This document shows positions 31,061 through 41,168 of a DNA stretch of 64,000 bases, piece by piece. The number at the start of each line of letters is the position of its first letter. Position 1 is the stretch's first letter. The stretch is from positions 2,480,001 through 2,544,000 of the forward strand of contig NZ_CP014513.1 of NCBI RefSeq assembly GCF_001577365.1. Direction: 5' to 3'. The notes under the pieces are model-generated. The model saw only the letters and a program-made list of their open reading frames with translations. It made no database searches and was not told where the DNA came from. The position numbers and the translations under genes were made by a program. The stretch comes from Frondihabitans sp. PAMC 28766. Lineage in GTDB: Bacteria; Actinomycetota; Actinomycetes; Actinomycetales; Microbacteriaceae.

Positions 31061-31897
31061 TCAGTTCGACTTGGCTGTCAGCCACACGGTGATGGCGACG
31101 ATCGCGCCGAGGCCGAAGATCCAGATGAACAGACCCTCCGACACGGGTCCGAGGTTGCCCAACTCGAATCCGCCCGGGGACGGGTTCTTCTCGAGGTACT
31201 TCAGGTAGGTGATGATGTCGGCCTTCTCCTGCGGCTTGATGTTCAAGTCGTTGAAGACGGGCATGTTCTGCGGGCCGGTCAGCATGGCCTCGTAGATGTG
31301 CTTGGACGTGACGCCTTTGAGCGGGGGAGCGAACTTGCCGTCCGTCAGGGCGCCGCCGGCGCCGGCGACGTTGTGGCACATGGCGCAGTTGACGCGGAAG
31401 AGCTCAGCGCCCTTGGCGGCATTGCCGTTGGCCTGCAGGTACTTCGACGAGGGCTCGGCGGGGCCGGTGCCCAGCGAGGCCACGTAGGCGGCCATGGCCT
31501 GGATCTGGGTGTTGCTGAACTGCACGGGCTTCTGGAGCGCCTGAGGCCCGTTGGCGGCGGCAGGCATACGGCCCGTGCCGACCTGGAAGTCGACCGCCGC
31601 GGCACCGACGCCGATGAGGCTGGGGCCGGCCTTGGTACCCGAGCCCTCCATGTTGTGGCAGCTGGCGCAGTTGGCGTTGAAGAGCTTCTGGCCCTCGTTG
31701 ACCTGCGACTGCGAGGTCGCGGCGGTCGCGGTCGCCGTGGTGCCTGAATCGGCGCTGGCCGTCGACGTGAACAGGGCGTACGCGCCGCCGGTCGTCAGGA
31801 GACCGACGACGATGAGCGAGAAGGTGGCAAGCGGCGAACGACGCCCGCGCTTCTTCTTCCCCTGGGCCGAGGAGCCGGATTTCTGTGAAGAGAACAT
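31061..31897 (-). CDS. qcrC: Cytochrome bc1 complex diheme cytochrome c subunit
   Basis: Membrane-anchored diheme cytochrome c that links bc1 to the aa3 oxidase without a soluble cytochrome c. ATG 31897 gives 278 residues; a TTG six codons upstream (31915) is an alternative. After a basic N-terminus and one membrane span come two heme motifs, CASCHN and CAMCHN, each followed by a cytochrome c fold. A C-terminal helix (GLFIWIFGLGAIVAITVWL) anchors it again. This two-heme form is diagnostic of actinobacteria. Confidence 0.95.
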   Translation of the reverse strand: MFSSQKSGSSAQGKKKRGRRSPLATFSLIVVGLLTTGGAYALFTSTASADSGTTATATAATSQSQVNEGQKLFNANCASCHNMEGSGTKAGPSLIGVGAAAVDFQVGTGRMPAAANGPQALQKPVQFSNTQIQAMAAYVASLGTGPAEPSSKYLQANGNAAKGAELFRVNCAMCHNVAGAGGALTDGKFAPPLKGVTSKHIYEAMLTGPQNMPVFNDLNIKPQEKADIITYLKYLEKNPSPGGFELGNLGPVSEGLFIWIFGLGAIVAITVWLTAKSN

Positions 31898-31918
31898 GTG
31901 GTGATTGGAGTCCAATGC

Positions 31919-32563
31919 CTATTTGAGGATGTAGATGACCAGGAACAGGCCGATCCACACGACGTCGACGAAGTGCCAGTAGTACGAGATGACGATTGCG
32001 CTTGTCGCCTCACGGTGCCCGAAGTTCTTGGCCGCATAGGCGCGGCCGATGATGAACAGGAAGCAGATGAGACCACCCGTCACGTGGGCGGCGTGGAAGC
32101 CGGTCGTGAGGTAGAAGGCGGAGCCGTAGGCACTCGACTGCAGCGTCACGTGGTCGGCAACGAGGTTCGTGTATTCGTACATCTGGAGCGAGACGAAGGT
32201 CGCGCCCATCGCATAGGTCAGGAAGAACCACTCGACGAGACCCCACTTGGAGACCTGGAAGAGCTTGCCGGTGCGCTTGCCCTGCAGCCGCTCGGCAGCG
32301 AAGACGCCGAACTGGCAGGTGACACTCGACAGCACCAGGGTGATGGTGTTGAAGGCGGCGAAGGGCACGTCGAGTTTGCTCGACTGCGAAGCCCACAGCT
32401 CGGGTGACGTGCTGCGAAGAGTGAAGTAGATCGCGAACAGGCCGGCGAAGAACATCACCTCGCTGCCCAGCCAGACGATGGTGCCCACGGCAGCGGTGCT
32501 CGGCCGGTTGACGACCGGAGCACCTGAGGTTCTCGAGAGAGGGGTACTTGTCACAAAAGCCAT
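31919..32563 (-). CDS. ctaE: Cytochrome c oxidase subunit III
   Basis: Membrane subunit III of the aa3 oxidase, 214 residues from ATG 32563. Five hydrophobic segments are visible, with the conserved [13 protein letters not shown] and [14 protein letters not shown] motifs at the C-terminus. There is no ribosome site before the ATG, so the transcript may be leaderless. It is the first gene of ctaE-qcrCAB, divergent from trpD across a 93-bp gap. Confidence 0.95.
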   Translation of the reverse strand: MAFVTSTPLSRTSGAPVVNRPSTAAVGTIVWLGSEVMFFAGLFAIYFTLRSTSPELWASQSSKLDVPFAAFNTITLVLSSVTCQFGVFAAERLQGKRTGKLFQVSKWGLVEWFFLTYAMGATFVSLQMYEYTNLVADHVTLQSSAYGSAFYLTTGFHAAHVTGGLICFLFIIGRAYAAKNFGHREATSAIVISYYWHFVDVVWIGLFLVIYILK

Positions 32564-32643
32564 TATGGCCGAAAAACCGTCGAGTGATTCGCCTTGACAG
32601 CTTGCCAGTCTCGTCATCGAGATATCTGAAAGAAGGTGCTTAG

Positions 32644-32649
32644 TAGGCT
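32644..32649 (+). promoter_or_regulatory. Putative -10 box for trpD
   Basis: TAGGCT 7 nt before ATG 32657 and no ribosome site, a leaderless arrangement. TTGACA at about 32594 is too far away to be its -35. Confidence 0.4.
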
Positions 32650-32656
32650 GAGAAGC

Positions 32657-33709
32657 ATGAACGCCGAGCTCACCTGGCCCCGAATCATCGACTCCCTGCT
32701 GGACGGCACCGACCTGTCCATCGCCGAGGCCACGTGGGCGATGGAGCGCGTGATGGTGGGGGAGAGCAGCCCGGCCCAGCTGGCCGCGTTCTTGGTCGCA
32801 CTGCGGTCGAAGGGCGAGACGGTCGACGAGATCGTGGGCTTCCGCGACGCGATCCTGGCCCACGCCCTTCCCCTGCCCGTCGACAGCATGGGCGTCGACA
32901 TCGTGGGCACCGGCGGCGACCGGTTCGGCACCGTCAACATCTCGACGATGGCCTCGATCGTGGTCGCGAGCGCCGGGGTTCCCGTGATCAAGCACGGCAA
33001 CCGCGCTGCCAGTTCGGCCTCAGGCTCGTCCGACGTTCTGGCAGCACTCGGGGTGGATCTGACCCGGGACCCTGGGCGTGTCGCCGAGATCCTCGGCGAG
33101 GTGGGCATCACCTTCGCGTATGCAGCGGCCTTCCACCCCGGTTTCCGCCACGCCGCTGCCACCCGCGCCGAGATCGGCGTGCCGACCGTATTCAACTTCC
33201 TCGGCCCGCTCACCAACCCGGCTCGCCCCGAGGCCAGTGCCGTCGGCGTGGCGAACGCCTCGAAGGTCGGCTTGATCGTCGGCGTGTTCCAGACGCGCGG
33301 CGCGACCGCCCTCGTCTTCCGCGGCGACGACGGCCTCGACGAACTGACCACCACCGGTCACAGCCACATCTGGGAGGTCACCGGCGGCTCGGTCACCGAG
33401 CACGACCTCGACCCGCTCGAGCTCGGTCTGCCCCGCGTGTCGATCGACGCCCTGCTCGGCGGCGACGGCGCGCACAACGCCGAGGTCGCACGGCGAACGC
33501 TTGCCGGTGAGACCGGCGCCGTGCGCGACATCGTGCTGCTCAACGCGGCCGCCGGCCTCGTCTCGTACCGCCTGGCGCAGGATCCCACCGAACAGGGCCG
33601 CCCGATCGTCACGCGGTTCCGCGAGCAGCTGGCCGTCGCGGCCGAAGCAGTCGACGACGGGCGCGCCTCGGCGAAGCTCCAGCAGTGGGTGGAGGCGACG
33701 CAGCGCTGA
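32657..33709 (+). CDS. trpD: Anthranilate phosphoribosyltransferase
   Basis: Transfers a phosphoribosyl group from PRPP to anthranilate in tryptophan synthesis. It has 350 residues. The PRPP loop [14 protein letters not shown], the [15 protein letters not shown] segment, and [10 protein letters not shown] are present. It stands alone, away from other trp genes, and ends at a strong terminator. The trpD-ctaE divergent pair is, as far as I recall, conserved in related actinobacteria. Confidence 0.95.
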   Translation: MNAELTWPRIIDSLLDGTDLSIAEATWAMERVMVGESSPAQLAAFLVALRSKGETVDEIVGFRDAILAHALPLPVDSMGVDIVGTGGDRFGTVNISTMASIVVASAGVPVIKHGNRAASSASGSSDVLAALGVDLTRDPGRVAEILGEVGITFAYAAAFHPGFRHAAATRAEIGVPTVFNFLGPLTNPARPEASAVGVANASKVGLIVGVFQTRGATALVFRGDDGLDELTTTGHSHIWEVTGGSVTEHDLDPLELGLPRVSIDALLGGDGAHNAEVARRTLAGETGAVRDIVLLNAAAGLVSYRLAQDPTEQGRPIVTRFREQLAVAAEAVDDGRASAKLQQWVEATQR

Positions 33710-33726
33710 CCGGGCGGGCGTCGAGA

Positions 33727-33755
33727 GGCCCGGCAGGAAGGGATCCTGCCGGGCC
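33727..33755. terminator. Terminator between trpD and glpF
   Basis: A perfect 12-bp stem GGCCCGGCAGGA / TCCTGCCGGGCC with loop AGGGA, lying between converging genes. Confidence 0.75.
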
Positions 33756-33773
33756 ATCGATGGTTCGCCGAGA

Positions 33774-34715
33774 CTACTTCTCGGTCGTGTCGGTTCCGAC
33801 CAGAGCCGCGGGAAGCGCCCGGGCGACCGTTACCTGGTAGACCCCGCCGCCGACGAGACCGCCGACGATCGGGCCGACGATCGGCACCCAGAAGAACACG
33901 TTGCCCCTCTGGTCCTGCCAGGCGCTGTGGTAGCCGACGATGTACTCCATGAGGCGCGGCCCGAAGTCACGAGCCGGGTTGATCGCGTAGCCGTCGTTCG
34001 TGCCGAGCGCGAAGCCGATGCCCACGACCACCAGGCCGACGGCGATGGCCGACACCGCGGGGGTGGGGTTCGCGCCCAGCGCGTCGGTGATGGCGAAGAT
34101 CAGGAACACCAGGATCGCCGTGCCGAGCACCTGGTCCATGAACGCCTGGGGGATGTGGACGTCGTAGGCGTTGTTGCCGTTGCCGGGCAGCGTCGAGAAG
34201 ATGCCCTGCGTCTTGATGGTGTGGCCCGGGTCGATCTTGTTGATCGAGTACATGTAGTTCAAGAAGATGAACAGCGCCCCGAGGAAGAAGCCGATCACCT
34301 GGGCCAGGATGTACGGCCCGACCTTCTTCCAGGGGAAGCCCTTGTAGGTGGCGACCGCGAGAGTGACGGCCGGGTTCAGGTGAGCGCCGGACACTGTGCC
34401 TGCCACGAAGATGCCGAACGTGACGCCGAGGCCCCACGACCAGGCGATCGAGTCGTGGCCGCCGAGAGCGCCGGCGCCGACGGTCACCTGGGCGACCACG
34501 CCGAAGCCGAAGACGGCGATCATCATCGAGCCGAGCACTTCGACCACCATCTCGCCGAGGAGGGTGGGGGTGGTGCCCGTCGGCGGGTTGGCCGAGCCGG
34601 CGAGGTCGTTGGTCTCGTGGGCCCGGCGGAGGGTCCAGAAGCCGCGGTTGGTCTGCGCGGTGCGCTGTGCGGCCAGGCCCCGCCTCGGGGCGGCGGGGAA
34701 GGGGAGGATTGCCAT
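33774..34715 (-). CDS. glpF: Glycerol facilitator / aquaporin
   Basis: MIP-family channel, most likely for glycerol because glpK follows in the same operon. It has 313 residues, with a non-conserved N-terminal extension of about 45 residues before six membrane helices. Both pore motifs are present: GAHLNPAVT and GYAINPARDFGPR. The Asp after the second NPAR, part of NPARD, is the glycerol-facilitator pattern. AGGAAC precedes ATG 34715. The order glpK-glpF (glpK first) is read from right to left. Confidence 0.92.
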   Translation of the reverse strand: MAILPFPAAPRRGLAAQRTAQTNRGFWTLRRAHETNDLAGSANPPTGTTPTLLGEMVVEVLGSMMIAVFGFGVVAQVTVGAGALGGHDSIAWSWGLGVTFGIFVAGTVSGAHLNPAVTLAVATYKGFPWKKVGPYILAQVIGFFLGALFIFLNYMYSINKIDPGHTIKTQGIFSTLPGNGNNAYDVHIPQAFMDQVLGTAILVFLIFAITDALGANPTPAVSAIAVGLVVVGIGFALGTNDGYAINPARDFGPRLMEYIVGYHSAWQDQRGNVFFWVPIVGPIVGGLVGGGVYQVTVARALPAALVGTDTTEK

Positions 34716-34755
34716 GATGTGTTCCTATCGACTCTGAAAGAAATGACGGTGGTGG

Positions 34756-36273
34756 TTAGAGGACGTCGTCGTCGACCCAGTCGAACGTCTTGGTGACGGC
34801 TTTCTTCCAGAGGCGCAGCTGGCGTTCGCGCTCCTTCTCGTCCATGTTCGGCTCCCAGCGCTTCGACTGCTGCCAGTTGGCGCGGAGGTCGTCGAGGTTC
34901 GCCCAGAAGCCGACGGCGAGACCGGCGGCGTAGGCGGCACCGAGAGCGGTGGTCTCGGCGACGACCGGGCGGACGACGGGCACGTTCAGGATGTCGGCCT
35001 GGAACTGCATGAGCGCGTCGTTGCCGGTCATGCCGCCGTCGACCTTCAACTCGGTGAGGTCGACGCCGGAGTCGGCATTGACGGCATCGAGCACCTCGCG
35101 GGTCTGGAAGGCGGTCGCCTCGAGAGCGGCGCGGGCGATGTGCCCCTTGTTGACGTAGCGGGTCATGCCCACCAGGGCGCCGCGGGCGTCGGAGCGCCAG
35201 TACGGCGCGAACAGGCCGGAGAACGCGGGCACGAAGTACACGCCGCCGTTGTCGTCGACGGTCGTCGCGAGAGCTTCGACCTCGGGGGCCGAGTTGATGA
35301 TGCCGAGGTTGTCACGAAGCCATTGGATCAGCGAACCCGTGACGGCGATCGACCCCTCGAGAGCGTAGTGGATCGGCCCGTCGCCGAGCTTGTAGCCGAT
35401 GGTCGTGAGCAGGCCGTTCTCGCTCTTCACCTTCTCTTCGCCGGTGTTGAAGATCAGGAAGTTGCCGGTGCCGTAGGTGTTCTTCGACTCGCCCTTGTCG
35501 AACGCGGCCTGACCGAACGTCGCGGCCTGCTGATCGCCCAGGATGCCCGCGATGGGCACTTCTCGCAGCAGCGAGGACGACGACGCGTAGCCGTAGATCT
35601 CGCTGGACGACTTGACCTCGGGCAGCATCGACGCCGGCACGCCGAACACATCGAGGATGTCCTGGCGCCACTCGAGGGTCTCGAGGTCGAGGAAGAGGGT
35701 GCGGGAGGCGTTCGTCACGTCGGTGACGTGCACGCCGCCGTCGACGCCGCCGGTGAGGTTCCAGAGCACCCAGGTGTCGGTCGTGCCGAAGATCAGATCG
35801 CCGGCCTCGGCCTTCTCGCGCGCCCCCTCGACGTTCTCGAGGATCCAGACGATCTTCGTGCCTGCGAAGTAGGTGCTGAGCGGCAGGCCGACGATGTCCT
35901 TGAAGCGCTCGACACCGCCGTCGGCCGCGAACCGATCGACGATCTCCTGCGTGCGGGTGTCCTGCCAGACGATGGCGTTGTAGACGGGCTCACCGGTGTT
36001 CTTGTCCCAGACCACGGCAGTCTCGCGCTGGTTGGTGATGCCGATCGCCTTGATGTCGTGCCGGGTGATGTTGGCGCGCGAGAGGGCCTGGCCGATCACC
36101 TCGCGCGTGTTCTCCCAGATCTCCTTCGGGTTGTGTTCGACCCAGCCGGCGCGGGGGAAGATCTGCTCGTGCTCGAGCTGGCCCGTCGAGACGATCGACC
36201 CGGAGTGGTCGAAGACGATGGCCCGGCTGGATGTCGTGCCCTGATCGATGGCGAGAATGTAGTCGTCGCTCAC
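34756..36273 (-). CDS. glpK: Glycerol kinase
   Basis: Phosphorylates glycerol to sn-glycerol 3-phosphate. It has 505 residues from GTG 36273, with a GAAGGAG ribosome site, and is collinear with E. coli GlpK. Visible segments: [34 protein letters not shown] and [18 protein letters not shown]. It forms an operon with glpF. A longer reading to 36351 adds sequence not found in the family. The dhaKLM genes run the other way, giving the cell two entries for C3 polyols. Confidence 0.96.
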   Translation of the reverse strand: MSDDYILAIDQGTTSSRAIVFDHSGSIVSTGQLEHEQIFPRAGWVEHNPKEIWENTREVIGQALSRANITRHDIKAIGITNQRETAVVWDKNTGEPVYNAIVWQDTRTQEIVDRFAADGGVERFKDIVGLPLSTYFAGTKIVWILENVEGAREKAEAGDLIFGTTDTWVLWNLTGGVDGGVHVTDVTNASRTLFLDLETLEWRQDILDVFGVPASMLPEVKSSSEIYGYASSSSLLREVPIAGILGDQQAATFGQAAFDKGESKNTYGTGNFLIFNTGEEKVKSENGLLTTIGYKLGDGPIHYALEGSIAVTGSLIQWLRDNLGIINSAPEVEALATTVDDNGGVYFVPAFSGLFAPYWRSDARGALVGMTRYVNKGHIARAALEATAFQTREVLDAVNADSGVDLTELKVDGGMTGNDALMQFQADILNVPVVRPVVAETTALGAAYAAGLAVGFWANLDDLRANWQQSKRWEPNMDEKERERQLRLWKKAVTKTFDWVDDDVL

Positions 36274-36348
36274 GGTTGGTGCTCCTTCGTCGTTGATGGT
36301 GCGGGGTGGAACCGGTGTGCGCTGACACGTCCTGCACACAGCAGGTGC

Positions 36349-36502
36349 CACCCGGGCACCATTGCCCGGGTGTCATGTCGGGATCAGATTAGCGCCGCGT
36401 CGGACTTTGCGATACCAACAGAGGCAGACTTTGTTTTGTGTCTATGTGTGTCCGTTCTGGACGCGCTACCTTGTTGTCAGAAACGTGCTGTCAGGTTGAC
36501 AG
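36349..36502. promoter_or_regulatory. glpK/dhaK intergenic control region
   Basis: The 253-bp divergent gap holds several signals. A 9-bp hairpin CACCCGGGC/GCCCGGGTG is at 36349-36372 and a direct repeat GACTTTG at 36403 and 36427. TACCTT (36467) is a possible -10 for dhaK. CTGTCA-GGT-TGACAG, a perfect 15-bp palindrome at 36488-36502, lies between that box and the dhaK ribosome site. TAATCT on the minus strand (36386-36391) may be the glpK -10. The regulator is not in the window. Confidence 0.45.
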
Positions 36503-36526
36503 AAGCGCTCATACGGGAGGACTTCG

Positions 36527-37528
<1,002 letters not shown>

Positions 37529-37583
37529 TCCTCGCCGAATCCCACGCTCGTCGCCCCGCCCGCCACGAAAGGAACACCGCACC

Positions 37584-38228
37584 ATGAGTCTCGGCCTGCC
37601 CTGGGTGACCGCCTGGATCGACGACACCGTGAACGTCGTCGCCGACAACCGCATACGCCTGATCGCCCTCGACCGCGAGATCGGCGACGGCGACCACGGC
37701 GAGAACCTCGACCGCGGCTTCCAGGCCGTCAAGGCGAAGTTCGAGGCGCTGCCGGAGGGCTCGACCCCGGGCTCTGCGCTCAAGCTGGTGGCGACCACGC
37801 TGATCTCCACCGTCGGCGGTGCGTCCGGCCCGCTGCTGGGGACGGCGTATCTCAAGGGCTCGCAGGCCCTGGGCGACGCGACCGAGTTGGATCCTGAGGC
37901 GATCGTGGCGTTCTTGACCGCGGCCCGCGACGGTGTCGTGATGCGCGGCAAGGCCGTGGTCGGGGACAAGACCATGATCGACGCGTGGAGCCCCGCGGTG
38001 GATGCAGCGGCTGCCGCTGCGGCCGACGGCAAGACCTGCAGCGAGGTGCTCGCGGCGGCCGCCGACGCCGCCGCCGCGGGCGCCGTGTCGACCGAGCCGC
38101 TCGTCGCCCACAAGGGCCGCGCCAGCTATCTCGGCGACCGGGCCATCGGCCACCGCGACCCGGGGGCGGAATCCTCTTCCCTCATCATCAGAGCGGCGGC
38201 CGACGCCGCTGCAGCAACGGAGAAATGA
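37584..38228 (+). CDS. dhaL: Dihydroxyacetone kinase subunit DhaL
   Basis: ADP-binding subunit that moves phosphate from DhaM to the dihydroxyacetone held by DhaK. It has 214 residues. The Asp residues that bind Mg-ADP are in DREIGDGDHGENLDRG, followed by the family sequences SGPLLGTAYL and GDKTMIDAWSPA. The C-terminal YLGDRAIGHRDPGAESS is conserved. AGGAACACC precedes the ATG. Confidence 0.94.
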   Translation: MSLGLPWVTAWIDDTVNVVADNRIRLIALDREIGDGDHGENLDRGFQAVKAKFEALPEGSTPGSALKLVATTLISTVGGASGPLLGTAYLKGSQALGDATELDPEAIVAFLTAARDGVVMRGKAVVGDKTMIDAWSPAVDAAAAAAADGKTCSEVLAAAADAAAAGAVSTEPLVAHKGRASYLGDRAIGHRDPGAESSSLIIRAAADAAAATEK

Positions 38229-38230
38229 CC

Positions 38231-38923
38231 ATGGCCCAGACCGTAGGAATCCTGGTCGTCTCGCACAGCGCGAAGATCGCCGAAGGCACGCTCGAGCTCG
38301 CGAAGCAGATGGCCCCGACCGTCACGATCGTGGCCGCCGGCGGCACCGACGATGACGGGATCGGCACGAGCTTCGACCGCATCTCTCAAGGCATCACGCG
38401 GGCGCAGTCGGGCACGGGCGTCGTGATCCTGTGCGATCTCGGCTCGGCCATCCTGACCGCCGAGACCGCGGTCGACTTCCTCGACGACGCTGACAAAGCG
38501 CTCGTGGTCATCGCCGACGCGCCGGTCGTCGAGGGCACGGTCGCCGCGGCCGTCGCCTCCGAGACGGGTGGGAGCCTCGCCGACGTCGTCGCAGCTGCGC
38601 GCACCGCCACCGGCGTCGCCGACCCGCACGCCGACGAGCACACGCTCTCGCACGCGGACGTGTCAGGCGCCGTCGAACGCTCGGCCACGCTGGTCAATCC
38701 GTCGGGCCTCCACGCGCGCCCGGCCGCCGAGTTCGTCAAGCACGCCTCGACCTTCGACTCGACCGTGCAGATCAACGGCGTCGACGCGAAGAGCCTGTTG
38801 CGAATCATGGGGCTCGGGCTCGCTCAGAGCTCAACGGTCAGCATCGTCGCGACCGGGCCGGATGCGAACAAGGCCGTCGACGAGCTCGTCGGTCTCGTCG
38901 AGAGCGGTTTCGGCGAGATCTAG
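38231..38923 (+). CDS. dhaM: Phosphotransferase DhaM, EIIA-Dha domain fused to HPr
   Basis: Relays phosphate from the PTS to DhaL. ATG 38231 is chosen (230 residues) because GGAG lies 8 nt upstream; ATG 38225, overlapping the dhaL stop, is too close. The EIIA-like domain (about residues 1-130) has its active His in LVVSHSAKIAEG. The HPr domain (about 150-230) has NPSGLHARPAAEFVKHAS with the phosphorylated His. There is no enzyme I domain, unlike E. coli DhaM, so a separate enzyme I must supply it. Confidence 0.93.
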   Translation: MAQTVGILVVSHSAKIAEGTLELAKQMAPTVTIVAAGGTDDDGIGTSFDRISQGITRAQSGTGVVILCDLGSAILTAETAVDFLDDADKALVVIADAPVVEGTVAAAVASETGGSLADVVAAARTATGVADPHADEHTLSHADVSGAVERSATLVNPSGLHARPAAEFVKHASTFDSTVQINGVDAKSLLRIMGLGLAQSSTVSIVATGPDANKAVDELVGLVESGFGEI

Positions 38924-38983
38924 GAGGCTGGCCGCCGCTGGCGCAGCGGTGGCGTTCGTTCGCGAGGAAGTATTGTCCGCAAC

Positions 38984-39276
38984 GGAGGAGGAACCCTCGA
39001 CTTGCGCGCTTCGGGGAGGAAAGTCGGTTCCGGCGAGACGTGCGGGGAGGATGGCCCGGCACGGCTTCCTCGCCAATGCGCGGCACCCCGCGAACGGCCG
39101 CGGTTTCGGGAGGATCTCCACACGCGGGAGGAACTAGTCACGGCCGCGGAGGAAGGTCGGCCGAGACCGCCGGCTAGGGAGGAAAACCTAGCCTCGCCAC
39201 GCCGCGCGGAGGAGTGCAGGTCGCGATTTCCTCCCCGATAAAGTGCCTCCCGGGGCATCCTGTGCGGCAGGGAGGA
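38984..39276. repeat. Non-coding array of nine GGAGGA boxes with roughly 30-nt spacing
   Basis: The 411-bp gap between dhaM and the YchJ-like gene has no convincing ORF. GGAGGA begins at 38984, 39015, 39046, 39109, 39127, 39148, 39178, 39208 and 39271. Most boxes are preceded by one to three G. Steps are 31, 31, 63, 18, 21, 30, 30 and 63, so many fall on a 30-31 nt grid. One box in the other orientation (TCCTCC) is at 39229. The boxes look like Shine-Dalgarno sequences on the plus strand, or anti-Shine-Dalgarno on the minus, but no start codons follow at useful distance. Function unknown. Confidence 0.7.
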
Positions 39277-39334
39277 TTCTCGACCGCGAGGCGCGCTGAG
39301 CGGAAGATCAAGTGGCAGGGCAGCCCCGCGCGGG

Positions 39335-39748
39335 TCAGAGGGCGTCGACGTAGAGCCAGCGGCCCGAGCGCTTCGCGAAGCGGCTGGTCTCGCGCTGCTG
39401 CGCGGCAGAGCCGCCAGCGCGGTAGTGCGCCGCGAACTCGACCGTGCCGGTCGTGTCCAGCAGCCCGCCGCGGGTCGCCCCGAGGATCTCGAGGCGGAAC
39501 CACCTCACGGCCGGGTCGAGCTCGAGGCCGGCCGGCCGGGTCGCAGGATCCCACGTGGCCAGCAGGTACGCCGCGTCGCCCACCACGAACGCCGAGTAGC
39601 GCGATCTCATCAGCCGCGTAGCGGTGGGCGCCGTCTGCGACCCGCGGTGCAGCGGCCCGCAGCACGAGCCGTAGGTCTCGCCGCTCAGACACGGGCAGCG
39701 GTCTCCGTCGCCGATGGTGGGGAAGGAGCGCGAAGGAGCAGATGGCAT
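39335..39748 (-). CDS. YchJ-like (UPF0225) SEC-C motif protein
   Basis: Small protein of 137 residues from the minus-strand ATG at 39748. The N-terminal metal-binding motif CPCLSGETYGSCCGPLH is the SEC-C type. LMRSRYSAFVVGDAAYLLATW and the C-terminal SRFAKRSGRWLYVDAL segment match the YchJ family. The molecular role of the family is not established. A longer reading to 39883 has no supporting similarity. Confidence 0.85.
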   Translation of the reverse strand: MPSAPSRSFPTIGDGDRCPCLSGETYGSCCGPLHRGSQTAPTATRLMRSRYSAFVVGDAAYLLATWDPATRPAGLELDPAVRWFRLEILGATRGGLLDTTGTVEFAAHYRAGGSAAQQRETSRFAKRSGRWLYVDAL

Positions 39749-39776
39749 CCTGCGATTCTCGCATCGTGATCGCGAG

Positions 39777-39782
39777 TAGCCT
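39777..39782 (+). promoter_or_regulatory. Putative -10 box for a small membrane protein gene
   Basis: TAGCCT 6 nt before ATG 39789, the same leaderless pattern seen at other genes. Confidence 0.3.
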
Positions 39783-39788
39783 CGACCC

Positions 39789-39983
39789 ATGCGGATCATC
39801 GTGCTCATCGTCGCTGCTCTGGCGAGCATCGCTGCCGTCGTGTCGTCGAGGCGTTCGGCCTCCGAGGCGAAGAAGCACGCCAAGTTCGAAAGGCGCCTGC
39901 ACTCGGTCGAGCACGCTGCGCATCAGAAGCCGGGTCAGGTCTCCGTGCCCAAGGTGCCGAAGGTCAAGCGCGCCAAGCTCTAG
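39789..39983 (+). CDS. Small single-span membrane protein, function unknown
   Basis: A 64-residue ORF: one hydrophobic N-terminal segment (IIVLIVAALASIAAVVSS) followed by a basic tail rich in Lys and His (SEAKKHAKFERRLHSVEH; KVPKVKRAKL). A TAGCCT box directly upstream supports expression. The gene is divergent from the YchJ-like gene and converges on the acyl-CoA dehydrogenase. I do not recognise a family. Confidence 0.5.
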   Translation: MRIIVLIVAALASIAAVVSSRRSASEAKKHAKFERRLHSVEHAAHQKPGQVSVPKVPKVKRAKL

Positions 39984-39992
39984 CAGGTCGGG

Positions 39993-41165
39993 TCATCGGA
40001 AGGCGGCGACGCCCGTGATCGCCTGCCCGATCACAAGCGTATGCACCTCGTCGGTCCCCTCGTAGGTGCGGACGCTCTCGAGGTTGTCGGCGTGGCGGAA
40101 CGGCGCGTGCTCGAGCGTGATTCCGTTGCCGCCGAAGATCGTGCGTGCCTGGCGGCAGATCGCGATGGCCTGCCGCACGTTGTTGAGCTTGCCCATCGAG
40201 ATCTGATGGGGCGCCAACGATCCGGCGTCTTTCAGGCGCCCGAGGTGCAGGGCGAGCAGCTGCCCCTTCTGCAACTCGAGCAGCATGTCGACGAGCTTCT
40301 GCTGGGTGAGCTGATACGAGGTGAGCGGCTTGCCGAACTGCAGGCGTTCGGACGCGTAGGCGAGAGCTGCCTCGTAGCTGTCGCGCGCAGCGCCCAGCAC
40401 ACCCCAGACGATGCCGTAGCGGGCCTCGTTGAGGCACTCGAACGGCCCGCGCAGACCGCGGGCGCCCGGCAGGATCGCATCGGCCGGCACTCGCACCGAG
40501 TCGAGCTCGATGTCGCACTGGATCGAGGCGCGCATCGAGAGCTTGCCGGTGATGGGTGTGGCAGCGAAGCCCGGTGTCGAGGTGGGCACGAGGAAACCGC
40601 GGATGCCGTCGTCGGTCTGCGCCCAGATCACGGCGACGTCGGCGATGGAGGCGAGACCGATCCAGCGCTTCGACCCTGAGATCACCCAGTCGTCGCCGTC
40701 GCGGCGGGCGAAGGTCGCCATCGTGGCCGGGTCGGATCCTGCCGTCGGCTCTGTCAGCCCGAAGCACCCGATCAGCGACCCCTGAGCCATCAGGGGCAGG
40801 TAGTGCTGCTTCTGCTCTTCCGAGCCGTGCTTGTGGATCGCCGACATCGCGAGCGACCCCTGCACGCTCACCGCGGTGCGGAGCCCGGAGTCGCCGGCCT
40901 CGAGCTCCATTGCGGCAAGCCCGTACTCGACGGCCGAGCGGCCGGGGCAGCCGTACCCCACCAGGTGCATGCCCAGAAGGCCTCGCGAGCCGAGCTCGGC
41001 CATGATCGACGCAGGGAAGGTGGCGGTCTCGAACCACTCGGCGACGTGCGGTCGGATGGCGTCGTCGACGAACGAGCGAACCGAGGCGCGCAGGGCGAGC
41101 TCGTCGGCCGAGAGCAGCCCGTCGATGCCCAGGAGGTCGGTGGTGCTGTCGAACGTGGTGGTCAT
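39993..41165 (-). CDS. Acyl-CoA dehydrogenase, glutaryl-CoA dehydrogenase-like
   Basis: FAD-dependent acyl-CoA dehydrogenase of 390 residues. Visible family features are GCFGLTEPTAGSDPATM (substrate and flavin binding), KRWIGLASIADVAVIWA, RLQFGKPLTSYQLTQQKL, and YEGTDEVHTLVIGQAITG, with the catalytic Glu in YEGT. The sequence and the paired CoA-transferase suggest glutaryl-CoA oxidation, in lysine or tryptophan breakdown. The ordinary short-chain function cannot be excluded. It lies 3 nt after the transferase gene. Confidence 0.9.
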   Translation of the reverse strand: MTTTFDSTTDLLGIDGLLSADELALRASVRSFVDDAIRPHVAEWFETATFPASIMAELGSRGLLGMHLVGYGCPGRSAVEYGLAAMELEAGDSGLRTAVSVQGSLAMSAIHKHGSEEQKQHYLPLMAQGSLIGCFGLTEPTAGSDPATMATFARRDGDDWVISGSKRWIGLASIADVAVIWAQTDDGIRGFLVPTSTPGFAATPITGKLSMRASIQCDIELDSVRVPADAILPGARGLRGPFECLNEARYGIVWGVLGAARDSYEAALAYASERLQFGKPLTSYQLTQQKLVDMLLELQKGQLLALHLGRLKDAGSLAPHQISMGKLNNVRQAIAICRQARTIFGGNGITLEHAPFRHADNLESVRTYEGTDEVHTLVIGQAITGVAAFR

Positions 41166-41168
41166 GAC

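Noticed and set aside
38831..39121. Short ORFs running through the GGAGGA array
   Set aside because: They cross from dhaM codons, lack start signals, and their translations are Arg/Ala/Gly-rich without pattern.
38984..39276. CRISPR array as an explanation for the boxes
   Set aside because: The repeated unit is only 6-8 nt, the spacing is irregular in places, and no cas genes are present.
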